In this document: positions 8,472-16,996 of the stretch, one piece after another | How the letters are laid out: every line of letters begins with the position of its first letter | Numbering within the stretch: the first letter of the stretch is position 1 | Position numbers and translations under genes: made by a program | Assembly: GCF_900070365.1 (NCBI RefSeq) | Contig: NZ_LN850107.1 | Coordinates: 5,828,001 to 5,892,000 of the forward strand | Origin: Alloactinosynnema sp. L-07 | GTDB lineage: Bacteria; Actinomycetota; Actinomycetes; Mycobacteriales; Pseudonocardiaceae | Reading direction: 5' to 3' | Length of the DNA stretch: 64,000 bases | Notes under the pieces: generated by a model | Told to the model about the DNA's origin: nothing | Database searches by the model: none | What the model saw: the letters and a program-made list of their open reading frames with translations, nothing else

Positions 8472-10091
8472 GTGGAGCAGGGCGCACAGAAGCGGGCGGT
8501 GCCGTCGCTGGCCAGGGCGACCGGATCGATGGCGATCGCCACGATGGTCAGCCGGATCACCGGCTTCGGCTGGAAGCTCATGCTCGGCTGGATCGTCGGC
8601 ATCAACGTCGTGCAGGACTCGTTCACCATCGCCAACACATTGCCCAACATCATCTTCGAGCTGCTGCTCGGCGGGGTGTTGGCCAGCATCGTCGTGCCGC
8701 TGCTGGTGCGCTCGCACGACGACCCGGACGGCGGCCAGACCTACACCAACCGCCTGCTCACCGTCGGCATGGTGGGGCTGGCGGTGGCCACCGCCATCGC
8801 GGTCGCGCTGGCCCCGGTGTTCACCGGGATCTACATCGACGACTCGACCGGCAAGGCCAACCCGGAGCTGGCCACCGCCTTCGCCTACCTGCTGCTGCCC
8901 GAGATCCTCTTCTACGGCCTGTTCGCGCTGCTCTCGGCGATCCTGCAGGCCCGCCAGGTCTTCGGCCCGACGGCGTGGGCGCCGGTGGTCAACAACCTGG
9001 TCGTGATGGTGACCCTGGTCGTCTACGCGATCGTGCCCGGCAAGATCTCCCTCGACCCGGTCCGCATGGGCGACGCGAAGCTGCTGGTCCTGGGCATCGG
9101 CGTCACCCTGGGCATCGTCGTGCAGGCCTTCATCCTGTTCCCCGCGCTCAAGCGGATCGGCTTCCGCTTCCAGTGGACCTGGGGCTTCGACGCGCGGCTG
9201 CGCGAGTTCGGCGGGCTCGCGCTCTGGATCCTGGGCTACGTGCTGATCAGCCAGGTCGGCATGGTGATCACCCAGCGGGTCCTCACCGCAGGCGACGAGG
9301 GCGGCGTCAGCATCTACAGCAACGCCTGGCTGCTGTTCCAGCTGCCCTACGGCGTCATCGGCGTCTCGCTGCTCACCGCGATCCTGCCTAGGATGAGCCG
9401 CGCCGCGGCCGACAACGACATCCCCAAGCTGGTCGACGACCTGTCCACCGGCAGCAGGCTCTCCGCGGTCATGCTGATCCCGATCAGCGCGGTGCTCACC
9501 GTCTGCGGCGTGGCGATCGGCGTCGGACTCTTCTTCGCGGGCGAGACCCAGTTGGACGACGCGCAGCGGCTGGGGACCGCGCTCGCGTTCTCCGCCTTCG
9601 GCCTGCTGCCCTACGCGCTGGTCATGCTCCAACTGCGGGTGTTCTACGCGATGAAGGACGCGCGCACCCCGACGCTGATCATGATCGTGATGACCGCGGT
9701 GAAGATCCCGCTGCTCTACATGTGCGGCGCGCTCGTCTCACCCGCGCAGGTGGTCGTCGGCGTGATGCTCGTCAACTCGCTGACCTTCGTCGTCGGCGCG
9801 GTGCTCGGCCAGATGTGGCTGTGGGTGCGGCTGGGCAACCTGCACAGCAAGAAGGTGATCGCGGTGATCGCCAAGAGCGTCGCGGCGGGTGTGGCGGGAA
9901 TTCTGGCCGCCTGGCTGATCGCCCGGTTGCTGCTGCCCGGACCCATCGCGTCGATGGGCCGCGCGTGGCTCGTGCTCATCGTCCAAGGCCTGGTGGCGGG
10001 CCTGGTGACGGTGGGCGCGCTGGTCGCCATGCGGGTCCCCGAACTCAAGCCCGCGACCACCCGGATCGCCCGACTCGTACGCCGAGGGTGA
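8472..10091 (+). CDS. murJ: Lipid II flippase MurJ
   Basis: A 539-residue polytopic protein of the MOP superfamily that flips lipid II to the outer face of the membrane. Family landmarks are TGFGWKLMLGWIVG near the N-terminus, NTLPNIIFELLLGG, and the repeated MATE-like helices. The GTG at 8472 has GAGG 6 nt upstream. In Mycobacterium the MurJ homologue (MviN) is fused to a cytoplasmic pseudokinase and a periplasmic domain. Here the protein ends after the flippase helices, and the pseudokinase is a separate gene beginning 232 bp later. Confidence 0.92.
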   Translation: MEQGAQKRAVPSLARATGSMAIATMVSRITGFGWKLMLGWIVGINVVQDSFTIANTLPNIIFELLLGGVLASIVVPLLVRSHDDPDGGQTYTNRLLTVGMVGLAVATAIAVALAPVFTGIYIDDSTGKANPELATAFAYLLLPEILFYGLFALLSAILQARQVFGPTAWAPVVNNLVVMVTLVVYAIVPGKISLDPVRMGDAKLLVLGIGVTLGIVVQAFILFPALKRIGFRFQWTWGFDARLREFGGLALWILGYVLISQVGMVITQRVLTAGDEGGVSIYSNAWLLFQLPYGVIGVSLLTAILPRMSRAAADNDIPKLVDDLSTGSRLSAVMLIPISAVLTVCGVAIGVGLFFAGETQLDDAQRLGTALAFSAFGLLPYALVMLQLRVFYAMKDARTPTLIMIVMTAVKIPLLYMCGALVSPAQVVVGVMLVNSLTFVVGAVLGQMWLWVRLGNLHSKKVIAVIAKSVAAGVAGILAAWLIARLLLPGPIASMGRAWLVLIVQGLVAGLVTVGALVAMRVPELKPATTRIARLVRRG

Positions 10092-10095
10092 ACTA

Positions 10096-10257
10096 GGGCG
10101 TGTCCTGTGGATCATGGTGGGTGGGATCCGTGATCCGTTTGGTTCCTGGGCGTGCCGCGGGGACGGTCGCGTACTGGTTGTCCGTGGCCGTTCCCGCGGT
10201 GCGCCCAGGGGCCAAGCGGGCGCGGATAGCGCCCGCCGTGATCCGCAGGACATGCCC
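10096..10257 (+). repeat. 162-bp palindromic element with 19-bp terminal inverted repeats (MITE-like)
   Basis: The ends are GGGCGTGTCCTGTGGATCA (10096-10114) and the inverted copy TGATCCGCAGGACATGCCC (10239-10257), 17 of 19 matching. The symmetry runs through nearly the whole element: arms 10096-10171 and 10183-10257 can pair throughout apart from two transversions and one indel. All 15 transitions between the arms give G-U pairs in plus-strand RNA. No transposase is encoded and no clear target duplication is seen. It fills most of the murJ-pseudokinase gap. Confidence 0.75.
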
Positions 10258-10322
10258 CAACCGCCACCGTTGGTCGGACGGTTTCCCGTACTCTCGGCGA
10301 CGACCGGACTGCGGAGATCAGG

Positions 10323-11885
10323 GTGACCACGAGGCGAACCGAGTACCTGACGGGTGGGGAAGCGGCTGCGGGCGCGCGGCCCGACCCCGGCTTCCTGGTG
10401 CCCGGCGGCGTCGTCGGCGACGGCCGCTACCGGCTCACCGCCCAGTTCGGCGTCGACGGCCGGACCAACGCCCACCTGTGGCGGGCCCAGGACGGTCAGC
10501 TGCGCCGCGACGTCGCCCTCACGCTGCTGGTCGGCGACCCTGGGGACGCCCAGGCCTGCGCCGCGGCCCGCCGCACCCTCGAACGCGCCGCGCACGCCGC
10601 CGCGCTCACCCACCCCGGCAAGGCCCGGGTGCTCGACGTGCTCGGCCAGGGCAGCGGCATCGGCGCGGGCGAGGGGCTGATCGGCATCATCGTCGCCGAC
10701 TGGACCCCCGGCACCGACCTGGTCGACCTGGTCGCCGAACGTCCCCTGCCCGCCGAGGTGGCCGCGCGGCTGCTCGGCCCGCTGGCCTCGGCCAGCGAAT
10801 TGGCCCACCACACTGGCCTGGTCCTCGGCGTCGACCACCCGCAGCGCATCCGGGTCACGACCGACGGCGCGCTGCGCCTGTCCTTCCCCGGCCCGTCGGC
10901 CGAGGCGACGCTGCAGGACGACGTGCGCGGCCTCGGCGCGGTGCTCTACCTGCTGCTCACCAACCGCTGGCCGCTGCCCGGCGGGCCCGCAGGAGTGCTG
11001 TCGGCGCCGGTCAACCCCGACGGCAGCGTGGTGGCGCCGCGGGCACTGTTCCCGCACATCCCGCACGAGCTCTCCGCCGCGGCGCTGCGCTGCCTGTCCG
11101 GCGACGCCATGGGCGGCATCCAGACCAGCGCGGGCCTGATCCGCGTGCTCGACCGCTTCAAGGCGTTCGAGGAGGAGACCCAGCAGTTCCAGGCGATCAC
11201 CGACGACTACGACGACGACGGCACCGTCTGGACCACCCGCAGGCCCAGCAACGACCGGGCGCAGCGGCGCAAGCTCGCCATCGGCGTCACCGCCCTGGCC
11301 GTGGCCACCGTCGGCGTGCTCGCGTGGGTCGGCATGCAGCTGATCAGCTTCTTCGGCGACACCGCGCCGGGCGTCGGCGGGCCGACCGTGGTCGCCACCG
11401 CGCCCGGCGGGGGCAGCGGCGGCCCACCGCCACCGCAGGCGGGCGACCCGATCCAGTCGGCCGGGGTCCGCGTGTTCAACCTGCCCGGCAAGGGCACCCC
11501 GGACAACGCCAAGCGGGCCAACCGCGCCGTCGACGGCGACCAGAAGACCGCGTGGAAGACCGACATCTACAAGGAGCAGTTCCCCTCCCTCAAGCCGGGC
11601 GTGGGGATCATGGCCTCCTTCGCCGAACCGGTGATGTTCGCCGAGGTGGTCGTCGACTCGCCCAGCGACGGCACGGTCATCGAGATCCGCACCGCGCCGT
11701 CGGACCGGCCTGGCAGCCTCGATGAGACCAAGGTGATCGGCAAGTCCGAACCGCTCAAGGCGGGCCAGACCAAGATCCAGCTCGCCAAGTCGGAACCGAC
11801 CCAGCACCTGTTGATCTGGATCACCACCCTCGGCGAGGGCAACGTGTCGGAACTGACCGAGATCGCGTTCGTCCGCGCCCGGTGA
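10323..11885 (+). CDS. MviN-type pseudokinase with extracytoplasmic discoidin-like domain
   Basis: 520 residues. The N-terminal part (about 30-290) has a Ser/Thr-kinase-like fold with catalytic motifs lost: the HRD region reads VDHPQRIRV and the DFG position reads SFPG. One membrane helix (about 320-345, LAIGVTALAVATVGVLAWVG) is followed by a Pro/Gly linker and a C-terminal beta-rich F5/8C-like domain (VFNLPGKGTPDNAKRANRAVDG). In mycobacteria this unit is fused to MurJ, is phosphorylated by PknB and binds FhaA. By analogy it should connect MurJ to the PknB/FhaA genes at 54-64 kb. The start is GTG 10323 with GGAG upstream. Confidence 0.82.
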   Translation: MTTRRTEYLTGGEAAAGARPDPGFLVPGGVVGDGRYRLTAQFGVDGRTNAHLWRAQDGQLRRDVALTLLVGDPGDAQACAAARRTLERAAHAAALTHPGKARVLDVLGQGSGIGAGEGLIGIIVADWTPGTDLVDLVAERPLPAEVAARLLGPLASASELAHHTGLVLGVDHPQRIRVTTDGALRLSFPGPSAEATLQDDVRGLGAVLYLLLTNRWPLPGGPAGVLSAPVNPDGSVVAPRALFPHIPHELSAAALRCLSGDAMGGIQTSAGLIRVLDRFKAFEEETQQFQAITDDYDDDGTVWTTRRPSNDRAQRRKLAIGVTALAVATVGVLAWVGMQLISFFGDTAPGVGGPTVVATAPGGGSGGPPPPQAGDPIQSAGVRVFNLPGKGTPDNAKRANRAVDGDQKTAWKTDIYKEQFPSLKPGVGIMASFAEPVMFAEVVVDSPSDGTVIEIRTAPSDRPGSLDETKVIGKSEPLKAGQTKIQLAKSEPTQHLLIWITTLGEGNVSELTEIAFVRAR

Positions 11886-11929
11886 AACCGCAGGTCGGAG
11901 CGGATCGAGAGCCGTCGGCGACGGCCCGT

Positions 11930-11935
11930 TAGGCT
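11930..11935 (+). promoter_or_regulatory. -10 box for sigM
   Basis: TAGGCT 7 nt before the GTG at 11943; same box and spacing as the MFS gene promoter, indicating a leaderless sigM transcript. Confidence 0.5.
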
Positions 11936-11942
11936 GTCTAGC

Positions 11943-12572
11943 GTGACCGCAGCCGCCAGTTCGGACGCTGACCTCATCGCGGCCCATGCCGCTGGGGATC
12001 CGCGCGCCTTCTCCGAGCTAGTCCACCGGCACCGGGACAGACTCTGGGCCGTCGCGCTGCGCACGCTGCGGGACCCGGAGGAGGCCGCCGACGCGCTGCA
12101 GGAAGCCTTCATCTCCGCCTTCCGCGCCGCCGGGTCCTTCCGCGCCGAGTCCCAGGTGACGACCTGGCTGCACCGCATCGTGGTCAACGCCTGCCTGGAC
12201 CGGGTCCGTAGGCGCCAGGCCCGCCCCACCGTGCCGCTGCCCGAGGCCGGGCCGGGCGAACCGGTCACTCCGCGCGACGCGATGGCCGACCGGGAAACAT
12301 CCCTGGTGGTCCGCCGCGCGCTCGCGGAACTGTCCGACGAGCAACGGGTGCCGATCGTGCTGGTCGACGTCGAGGGCTACTCGGTCGCCGAGACAGCCCA
12401 ACTCCTGGGCATCGCCGAGGGCACCGTCAAGAGCCGGTGTGCGCGGGGTCGCGCCAAGTTGGCGAAAGTTCTCGGCCATCTGCGGAACCCCGATGCAGAT
12501 GCGAACGTCCCAGGTGACGCTTATGAACGGCGAGACGTGCCGATGACGCGGCGCCACTTGGAGGGACGATGA
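11943..12572 (+). CDS. sigM: ECF RNA polymerase sigma factor SigM
   Basis: A 209-residue ECF sigma factor. Region 2 is visible in FSELVHRHRDRLWAVALRTL and DPEEAADALQEAFISAFR; region 4 in LSDEQRVPIVLVDVEGYSVAE..LGIAEGTVKSRCARGRAKL. Position between murJ/pseudokinase and trxB matches mycobacterial SigM, which controls envelope and secretion genes. The stop codon overlaps the start of the next gene (ATGA), the usual arrangement for a sigma/anti-sigma pair. A leaderless promoter precedes the GTG start. Confidence 0.92.
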   Translation: MTAAASSDADLIAAHAAGDPRAFSELVHRHRDRLWAVALRTLRDPEEAADALQEAFISAFRAAGSFRAESQVTTWLHRIVVNACLDRVRRRQARPTVPLPEAGPGEPVTPRDAMADRETSLVVRRALAELSDEQRVPIVLVDVEGYSVAETAQLLGIAEGTVKSRCARGRAKLAKVLGHLRNPDADANVPGDAYERRDVPMTRRHLEGR

Positions 12573-13357
12573 CGGACGAGCTTCGGGGCACCGGGGCCTC
12601 GGGGGACCCGTGGTCGGTCGACCTGTTGGCCGACCTGCACGCGGGCGTCCTCGAACCCGCCCAGAGCGCCCGCCTGTGGTCCCAGGTCAACGCCGACCCT
12701 GGTGCCCGCGCGGTCATCGACGCCCTCGACTCGGTCGGCGCCGACCTAGAGCTGCTCCGTGACGCTCCGGCACCGCCCATGCCCGCCGACTTCGCCGCCC
12801 GGCTCGACGCCGCCATCGAAGCGGAGTCCCGCCGCGCCTTCGGCGGCCCCCAGAGCACACCCCAGCAGGCCGTGGCCCCCGTGGTCGACCTGGCCGAAGC
12901 CCGGCGCAAGCGTTCGCGCAGGCTGGCCTGGGGCACCGGGCTGCTCACAGCGGCCGCCGCCGCGGTGGCGGTCACGTTCGCGGTGCTCCCCGGAAGCCAA
13001 CCGACCACCGGCGGCGTCGCCGCACCCGCCACCACCACCGCCAGTGCCCAGCCGGGCGAAGCGACCAACGCGCCCAAGCCGCTCGCGGTCACCAGTTCAG
13101 ACGTCGGCGGCGCGGTCGGCAAGATCGGCAACTCCAAGGAGTACGGGCCGCTCAAGGACCAGGCCGGGCTCGACAAGTGCATCGCGGCCGCAGGCCCCGA
13201 TGGCGCGAAGGCGCAGACCATCGGCGTGCACCCGGTGACCCTCGACGGCACCGAAGGCATCATGGCGCTGCTCACCACCGGCAGCGCGACCAAGCTGCGC
13301 GTGCTGGTGGTCCAGGCCGACTGCACCGTGCTGTTCGACAACCCGATCGGCCGCTGA
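12569..13357 (+). CDS. Putative membrane-bound anti-sigma factor for SigM
   Basis: 262 residues, translationally coupled to sigM by a 4-bp overlap. The cytoplasmic N-terminus (about 1-115) has an Asp/Leu-rich helical segment ([23 protein letters not shown]). A single membrane helix lies around residues 128-150 ([23 protein letters not shown]), followed by an Ala/Thr/Pro-rich linker and a secreted domain. No zinc-binding HxxxCxxC motif is seen. The anti-sigma role is inferred from coupling and topology. Confidence 0.75.
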   Translation: MTDELRGTGASGDPWSVDLLADLHAGVLEPAQSARLWSQVNADPGARAVIDALDSVGADLELLRDAPAPPMPADFAARLDAAIEAESRRAFGGPQSTPQQAVAPVVDLAEARRKRSRRLAWGTGLLTAAAAAVAVTFAVLPGSQPTTGGVAAPATTTASAQPGEATNAPKPLAVTSSDVGGAVGKIGNSKEYGPLKDQAGLDKCIAAAGPDGAKAQTIGVHPVTLDGTEGIMALLTTGSATKLRVLVVQADCTVLFDNPIGR

Positions 13358-13403
13358 CCGCCACCTCCGACCTATGTCCTTCGCATATGTCACAGGCCAG
13401 GCC

Positions 13404-13430
13404 GGAACATCCGCACCCTACGATCGCGTT
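13404..13430 (+). promoter_or_regulatory. SigH/SigR-type promoter upstream of trxB
   Basis: GGAACA (13404-13409), 17 nt, then CGTT (13427-13430). This matches the known disulfide-stress ECF promoter consensus (GGAAYA-N16/17-CGTT for SigH; GGAAT-N18-GTT for SigR). Thioredoxin operons are classic members of that regulon in mycobacteria and Streptomyces. Confidence 0.65.
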
Positions 13431-13482
13431 GACATCAATGCGACCGGACGGGCAGACGTCCGGCGAAGGTCTTGGAGGGCAG

Positions 13483-14478
13483 ATGCCAGCGGACGCGGAG
13501 CAGATCCGGAACCTGATCATCATCGGTTCGGGGCCCGCTGGATACACAGCCGCGGTCTACGCCGCGCGGGCACAGCTCGACCCGCTGGTCTTCGAGGGCT
13601 CACAGTTCGGTGGCGCGCTGATGACGACCACCGAGGTGGAGAACTTCCCCGGCTTCCGCGACGGCATCATGGGCCCGGATCTGATGGAGCAGATGCGCGC
13701 CCAGGCTGAGCGCTTCGGCGCCGAGCTGCGCCCCGAGGACGTCGAGTCGGTCGACCTGGCAGGCCCGGTCAAGTTCGTCGAGGCCAACGGCACCCGCTAC
13801 GCGGCCAAGGCCGTCGTACTCGCGATGGGCGCCGCCGCTCGCTACCTCAACGTGCCCGGCGAACAGGAACTGCTCGGCCGCGGTGTGTCGGCCTGCGCCA
13901 CCTGTGACGGGTTCTTCTTCCGCGACCAGGACATCGCCGTGCTCGGCGGCGGCGACTCGGCGATGGAGGAGGCCACCTTCCTCACCCGCTTCGCCAAGTC
14001 GGTGACGATCATCCACCGGCGCGAGGAGTTCCGGGCGTCGAAGATCATGCTGGAGCGGGCCAAGGCCAACGAGAAGATCCGCTGGCAGCTCAACACCGAG
14101 GTCCTGGAGGTCCTCGGCGAGACCAGCGTGACCGGCCTGAAGATCCGCGACACCATCACCGGTGACGAGTCGGAGCTGGCGGTCAGCGGCTTCTTCGTCG
14201 CCATCGGCCACGACCCGCGCAGCGCGCTGGTCAAGGGCCAGATCGACGTCGACGACGCGGGCTACGTGCTGGTCAACGGCCAGAGCACCTACACCAACCT
14301 CGACGGCGTGTTCGCCTCCGGCGACCTCGTCGACCACGAGTACCGCCAGGCCATCACCGCCGCGGGCTCCGGCTGCGCGGCCGCCATCGACGCCGAGCGC
14401 TGGCTCGCCGAGCACGGCGAGGCCCACGCCGAGATCGCGTCCGAGTTCGTCGGCGGCGGCTACGCCTCAACAAGCTGA
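13483..14478 (+). CDS. trxB: Thioredoxin-disulfide reductase
   Basis: A 331-residue FAD/NADPH enzyme that reduces thioredoxin. It has the FAD GxGxxG ([18 protein letters not shown]) at the N-terminus, the redox-active CATC in [11 protein letters not shown] near residue 142, the NADPH-binding [10 protein letters not shown], and [10 protein letters not shown] near the C-terminus. The ATG at 13483 has GGAGGGC 8 nt upstream; longer in-frame extension is not conserved. It is followed 26 bp later by trxA, and the pair is preceded by a disulfide-stress-type promoter. Confidence 0.97.
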   Translation: MPADAEQIRNLIIIGSGPAGYTAAVYAARAQLDPLVFEGSQFGGALMTTTEVENFPGFRDGIMGPDLMEQMRAQAERFGAELRPEDVESVDLAGPVKFVEANGTRYAAKAVVLAMGAAARYLNVPGEQELLGRGVSACATCDGFFFRDQDIAVLGGGDSAMEEATFLTRFAKSVTIIHRREEFRASKIMLERAKANEKIRWQLNTEVLEVLGETSVTGLKIRDTITGDESELAVSGFFVAIGHDPRSALVKGQIDVDDAGYVLVNGQSTYTNLDGVFASGDLVDHEYRQAITAAGSGCAAAIDAERWLAEHGEAHAEIASEFVGGGYASTS

Positions 14479-14504
14479 CCCAACCAACACCGCAGGGAGA
14501 CAAC

Positions 14505-14834
14505 ATGGCCGGTAACACCGTCACAGTGACCGACAAGTCGTTCGCCGACGACGTGCTGATGAGCGACAAGCCCGTGCTCGTCGACTTCTGGGCGACCTGG
14601 TGCGGCCCGTGCAAGATGGTCGCCCCGGTGCTCGAGGAGATCGCGCGCGACCACCCGGAGAAGATCACCGTCGCCAAGCTCGACATCGACGCGAATCCGG
14701 GCATCGCCCGCGACTACCAGATCATGTCGGTCCCGACGATGGTCGTGTTCCAGAACGGCAAGCCGGTGAAGACGATCGTGGGCGCGAAGCCCAAGGCCAT
14801 CATCCTCAAGGACCTGGAGGACATCCTCGGCTGA
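14505..14834 (+). CDS. trxA: Thioredoxin
   Basis: 109 residues with the active site WATWCGPCKM (Cys about 33 and 36) and the cis-proline loop MSVPTMVVF. It is a general protein disulfide reductant recycled by the adjacent TrxB. GGGAGA lies just upstream of the ATG. A bipartite terminator hairpin follows the gene. Confidence 0.97.
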   Translation: MAGNTVTVTDKSFADDVLMSDKPVLVDFWATWCGPCKMVAPVLEEIARDHPEKITVAKLDIDANPGIARDYQIMSVPTMVVFQNGKPVKTIVGAKPKAIILKDLEDILG

Positions 14835-14867
14835 GTGTCCCGCCGAGAAATGGGTGGTCGAGGCAAC

Positions 14868-14924
14868 CCGAACCCGGGGTCAAAGCGTCTCGTTATGGAC
14901 GCGGGGCCCCGGGTTCGGCGTTTT
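14868..14924 (+). terminator. Terminator after trxA
   Basis: CCGAACCCGGGG (14868-14879) pairs with CCCCGGGTTCGG (14907-14918). An inner GCGTC/GACGC stem (14885-14889 / 14898-14902) lies within the loop, and CGTTTTCC follows. Confidence 0.75.
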
Positions 14925-15037
14925 CCGTCTAACCCACCCGCGCCCCTTCCGTGAAGTGGCCAGGCCGACAGGGCACAATGATGAGCTGTCAGGATCCGCT
15001 CCGGCTGCACCGGAGCCCTATCGGAGAGCGAGGGTGC

Positions 15038-16183
15038 ATGCGGGTACTCCGCCGCGGCGATGGGGGACCTGCCGTAGCCGAGATTCGGGCCACGCTGACC
15101 GCGTTGAGCCTGCTTCCTCCGGCTGACGGCATCACGGATGCGGGCCTGTTCGACCAGGCCGTCGAGCATGCCGTCCGATCCTTCCAGCAGCAGCGGGGGC
15201 TGATCACCGACGGCCTCGTCGGCCCGGCCACCTACCGCGCGCTGCGCGACGCCACCCACCAGCTGGGCGGTCGCCCGCTGGCCTTCATGGTGTCGGCCCC
15301 GATATCCGGCGACGACGTGCTGACCCTGCAGGAACGCCTGCTGGAGCTCGGCTACGACGCGGGCAGGCCCAACGGCGTGTTCGGCGCCCAGACCGAGGCC
15401 GCGCTGCGCAACTTCCAGCGCGACTACGGGCTCACCGCCGACGGCATCTGCGGCCCCGAGACCGTCCGCGCGCTGCGCCAGCTGTCCCCGCGGGCCCGCG
15501 GCGGCCGTCCGGTGCTGCTGCGCGAGCAGGAGCGGGTGCGCAAGGCCGGTCCGCGGCTGCGCGGCAAGCGCATCGTCATCGACCCCGGCCACGGCGGCGC
15601 CGACACCGGCCTGTCGGTCGGCGGGGTCAACGAGTCGGACCTGATGTGGGACCTGGCCACCCGGCTGGAGGGCCGGATGGTGGCCACCGGCATGGAATCG
15701 CTGCTCTCCCGCGGCCCCGACCAGTGCCCCACCGACGAGGAGCGCGCGCACTTCGCCAACGAGGCGGGCGCCGACCTGGTCCTGTCGCTGCACTCCGACT
15801 CCAACGGCTCCCCGCACGCCCAGGGCGTCGCCAGCTTCCATTTCGGCACCGGCAACGGCTCCACGTCCACCCTCGGCGAGGCGATGGCGGGGCTGATCCA
15901 GCGCGAGCTGGTCATGCGCACGGGCCTCAAGGACTGCGGCGCGCACCCGAAGACGTGGGACATGCTGCGGCTGACCCGCTGCCCGGCCGTGCGCATCGAG
16001 ATCGGCTACCTGACCAACGACGACGACCGGGCCCGACTTACGGACCCCGGCTTCCGCGACGTCGTCGCCGAGGGCATCCTCGTCGCGGTCAAGCGGCTCT
16101 ACCTGCTTGGCGAGAACGATCAGCCCACTGGCAGCTTCACCTTCGCCGACGTGCTGGCCCACGAACTGGCCAAGGCTGAGTAA
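15038..16183 (+). CDS. cwlM: N-acetylmuramoyl-L-alanine amidase homologue CwlM
   Basis: 381 residues. Two peptidoglycan-binding repeats (about 10-75 and 90-150, DGLVGPATYRAL and DGICGPETVRAL) precede an Amidase_3 domain with zinc-ligand motifs IDPGHGGADTG, NESD and SLHSD and the late acidic RIEIGYL. No signal peptide is seen. In Mycobacterium, CwlM is cytoplasmic, is phosphorylated by PknB near its C-terminus and then activates MurA; the tail here contains several Ser/Thr (PTGSFTF). The start is ATG 15038 with GAGGG upstream. Confidence 0.9.
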   Translation: MRVLRRGDGGPAVAEIRATLTALSLLPPADGITDAGLFDQAVEHAVRSFQQQRGLITDGLVGPATYRALRDATHQLGGRPLAFMVSAPISGDDVLTLQERLLELGYDAGRPNGVFGAQTEAALRNFQRDYGLTADGICGPETVRALRQLSPRARGGRPVLLREQERVRKAGPRLRGKRIVIDPGHGGADTGLSVGGVNESDLMWDLATRLEGRMVATGMESLLSRGPDQCPTDEERAHFANEAGADLVLSLHSDSNGSPHAQGVASFHFGTGNGSTSTLGEAMAGLIQRELVMRTGLKDCGAHPKTWDMLRLTRCPAVRIEIGYLTNDDDRARLTDPGFRDVVAEGILVAVKRLYLLGENDQPTGSFTFADVLAHELAKAE

Positions 16184-16194
16184 CTAGTACAGCA

Positions 16195-16821
16195 CTAGCG
16201 CTGGAGCACCGGGCTGGCGGTGCTCACCGACACGGTGCCGAGCAGTCGCTCCAGGGCGGCCTCGACGTCTTCCTTCCACGTGATGGCCGAGCGCAGCTCC
16301 AGGCGCAGCCGCGGCCACCGCGGGTGGGGGCGGACGGTCTTGAAGCCGACGCTGGTCAGGAACTCGACCGGCACGACGCAGGACGTCTCCTCGTCGGGCT
16401 GGGCGTCACCGAAGGCCTCGATGGCCTTGACCCCGCGTCGGGTCAGGTCCTTGGCGACGGATTGCACCAGCATCCGCCCCAGGCCGCCCGAGCGGAACTC
16501 CGGCACGACGTGGAAACCGGTGAGCACGACGGCGTCGGGGCTGACCGGCGAGGTCGGGAAGGCCGACGCGCGCGGCACGACGTTCGGCGGGGCATAGAGC
16601 ACGAAGCCGACGGGCAGCCGGTCGCTGTAGACGACGCGCCCGCAGGAACCCCACTCAAGCAGGACGTTGGAGACCCAGGCCTCTTTCTCCAGCTCGGTCG
16701 TCCCGAACTCCTCGGCCTGCTCTTTCATGTGCGGCGCTAGTTCCCAGTACACACAGCCGCGACAGTGCTTCGGCAAGTGCTCCAGGTTGTCCAACGTGAC
16801 GCCCACTACGCGTCGCGACAC
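16195..16821 (-). CDS. GNAT-family acetyltransferase (Rv3916c-like)
   Basis: About 208 residues. The acetyl-CoA-binding motif appears as LTGFHVVPEFRSGGLGRMLVQSVAKDL. An N-terminal Cys/His group (HLPKHCRGCVYWEL) resembles a small metal site. The substrate is unknown. The gene lies between cwlM and parB in other actinobacteria as well. Start chosen at GTG 16821 with GGGAGG upstream; the frame is open to 16986 and other starts (MGMGAGGW) exist. It is convergent with cwlM and divergent from the aminotransferase gene. Confidence 0.78.
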   Translation of the reverse strand: MSRRVVGVTLDNLEHLPKHCRGCVYWELAPHMKEQAEEFGTTELEKEAWVSNVLLEWGSCGRVVYSDRLPVGFVLYAPPNVVPRASAFPTSPVSPDAVVLTGFHVVPEFRSGGLGRMLVQSVAKDLTRRGVKAIEAFGDAQPDEETSCVVPVEFLTSVGFKTVRPHPRWPRLRLELRSAITWKEDVEAALERLLGTVSVSTASPVLQR

Positions 16822-16996
16822 CCAACCTCCCGCACCCATGCCCATGCCTCGCGGACCTACCGTCCGCAGGTGGACGGGGTGATACCGAACCCAGAATAGG
16901 ACGAGTAGACCTACGCGGGAACCGTTGCGACGATAATCGGGGGCTAAGTCACCTGTCCGGTTACACTCGATGTGATCTACCTGCAACGGAGCGACG

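Noticed and set aside
6561..9632. 1023-codon minus-strand frame across DUF6049 and murJ
   Set aside because: Composition (runs of Arg, Gly, Asp, Gln, His) is typical of antisense shadows in GC-rich genes; no domain seen.
10096..10257. Ordinary intrinsic terminator after murJ
   Set aside because: The structure is 162 bp with matched ends typical of mobile elements and lacks a T-tract.
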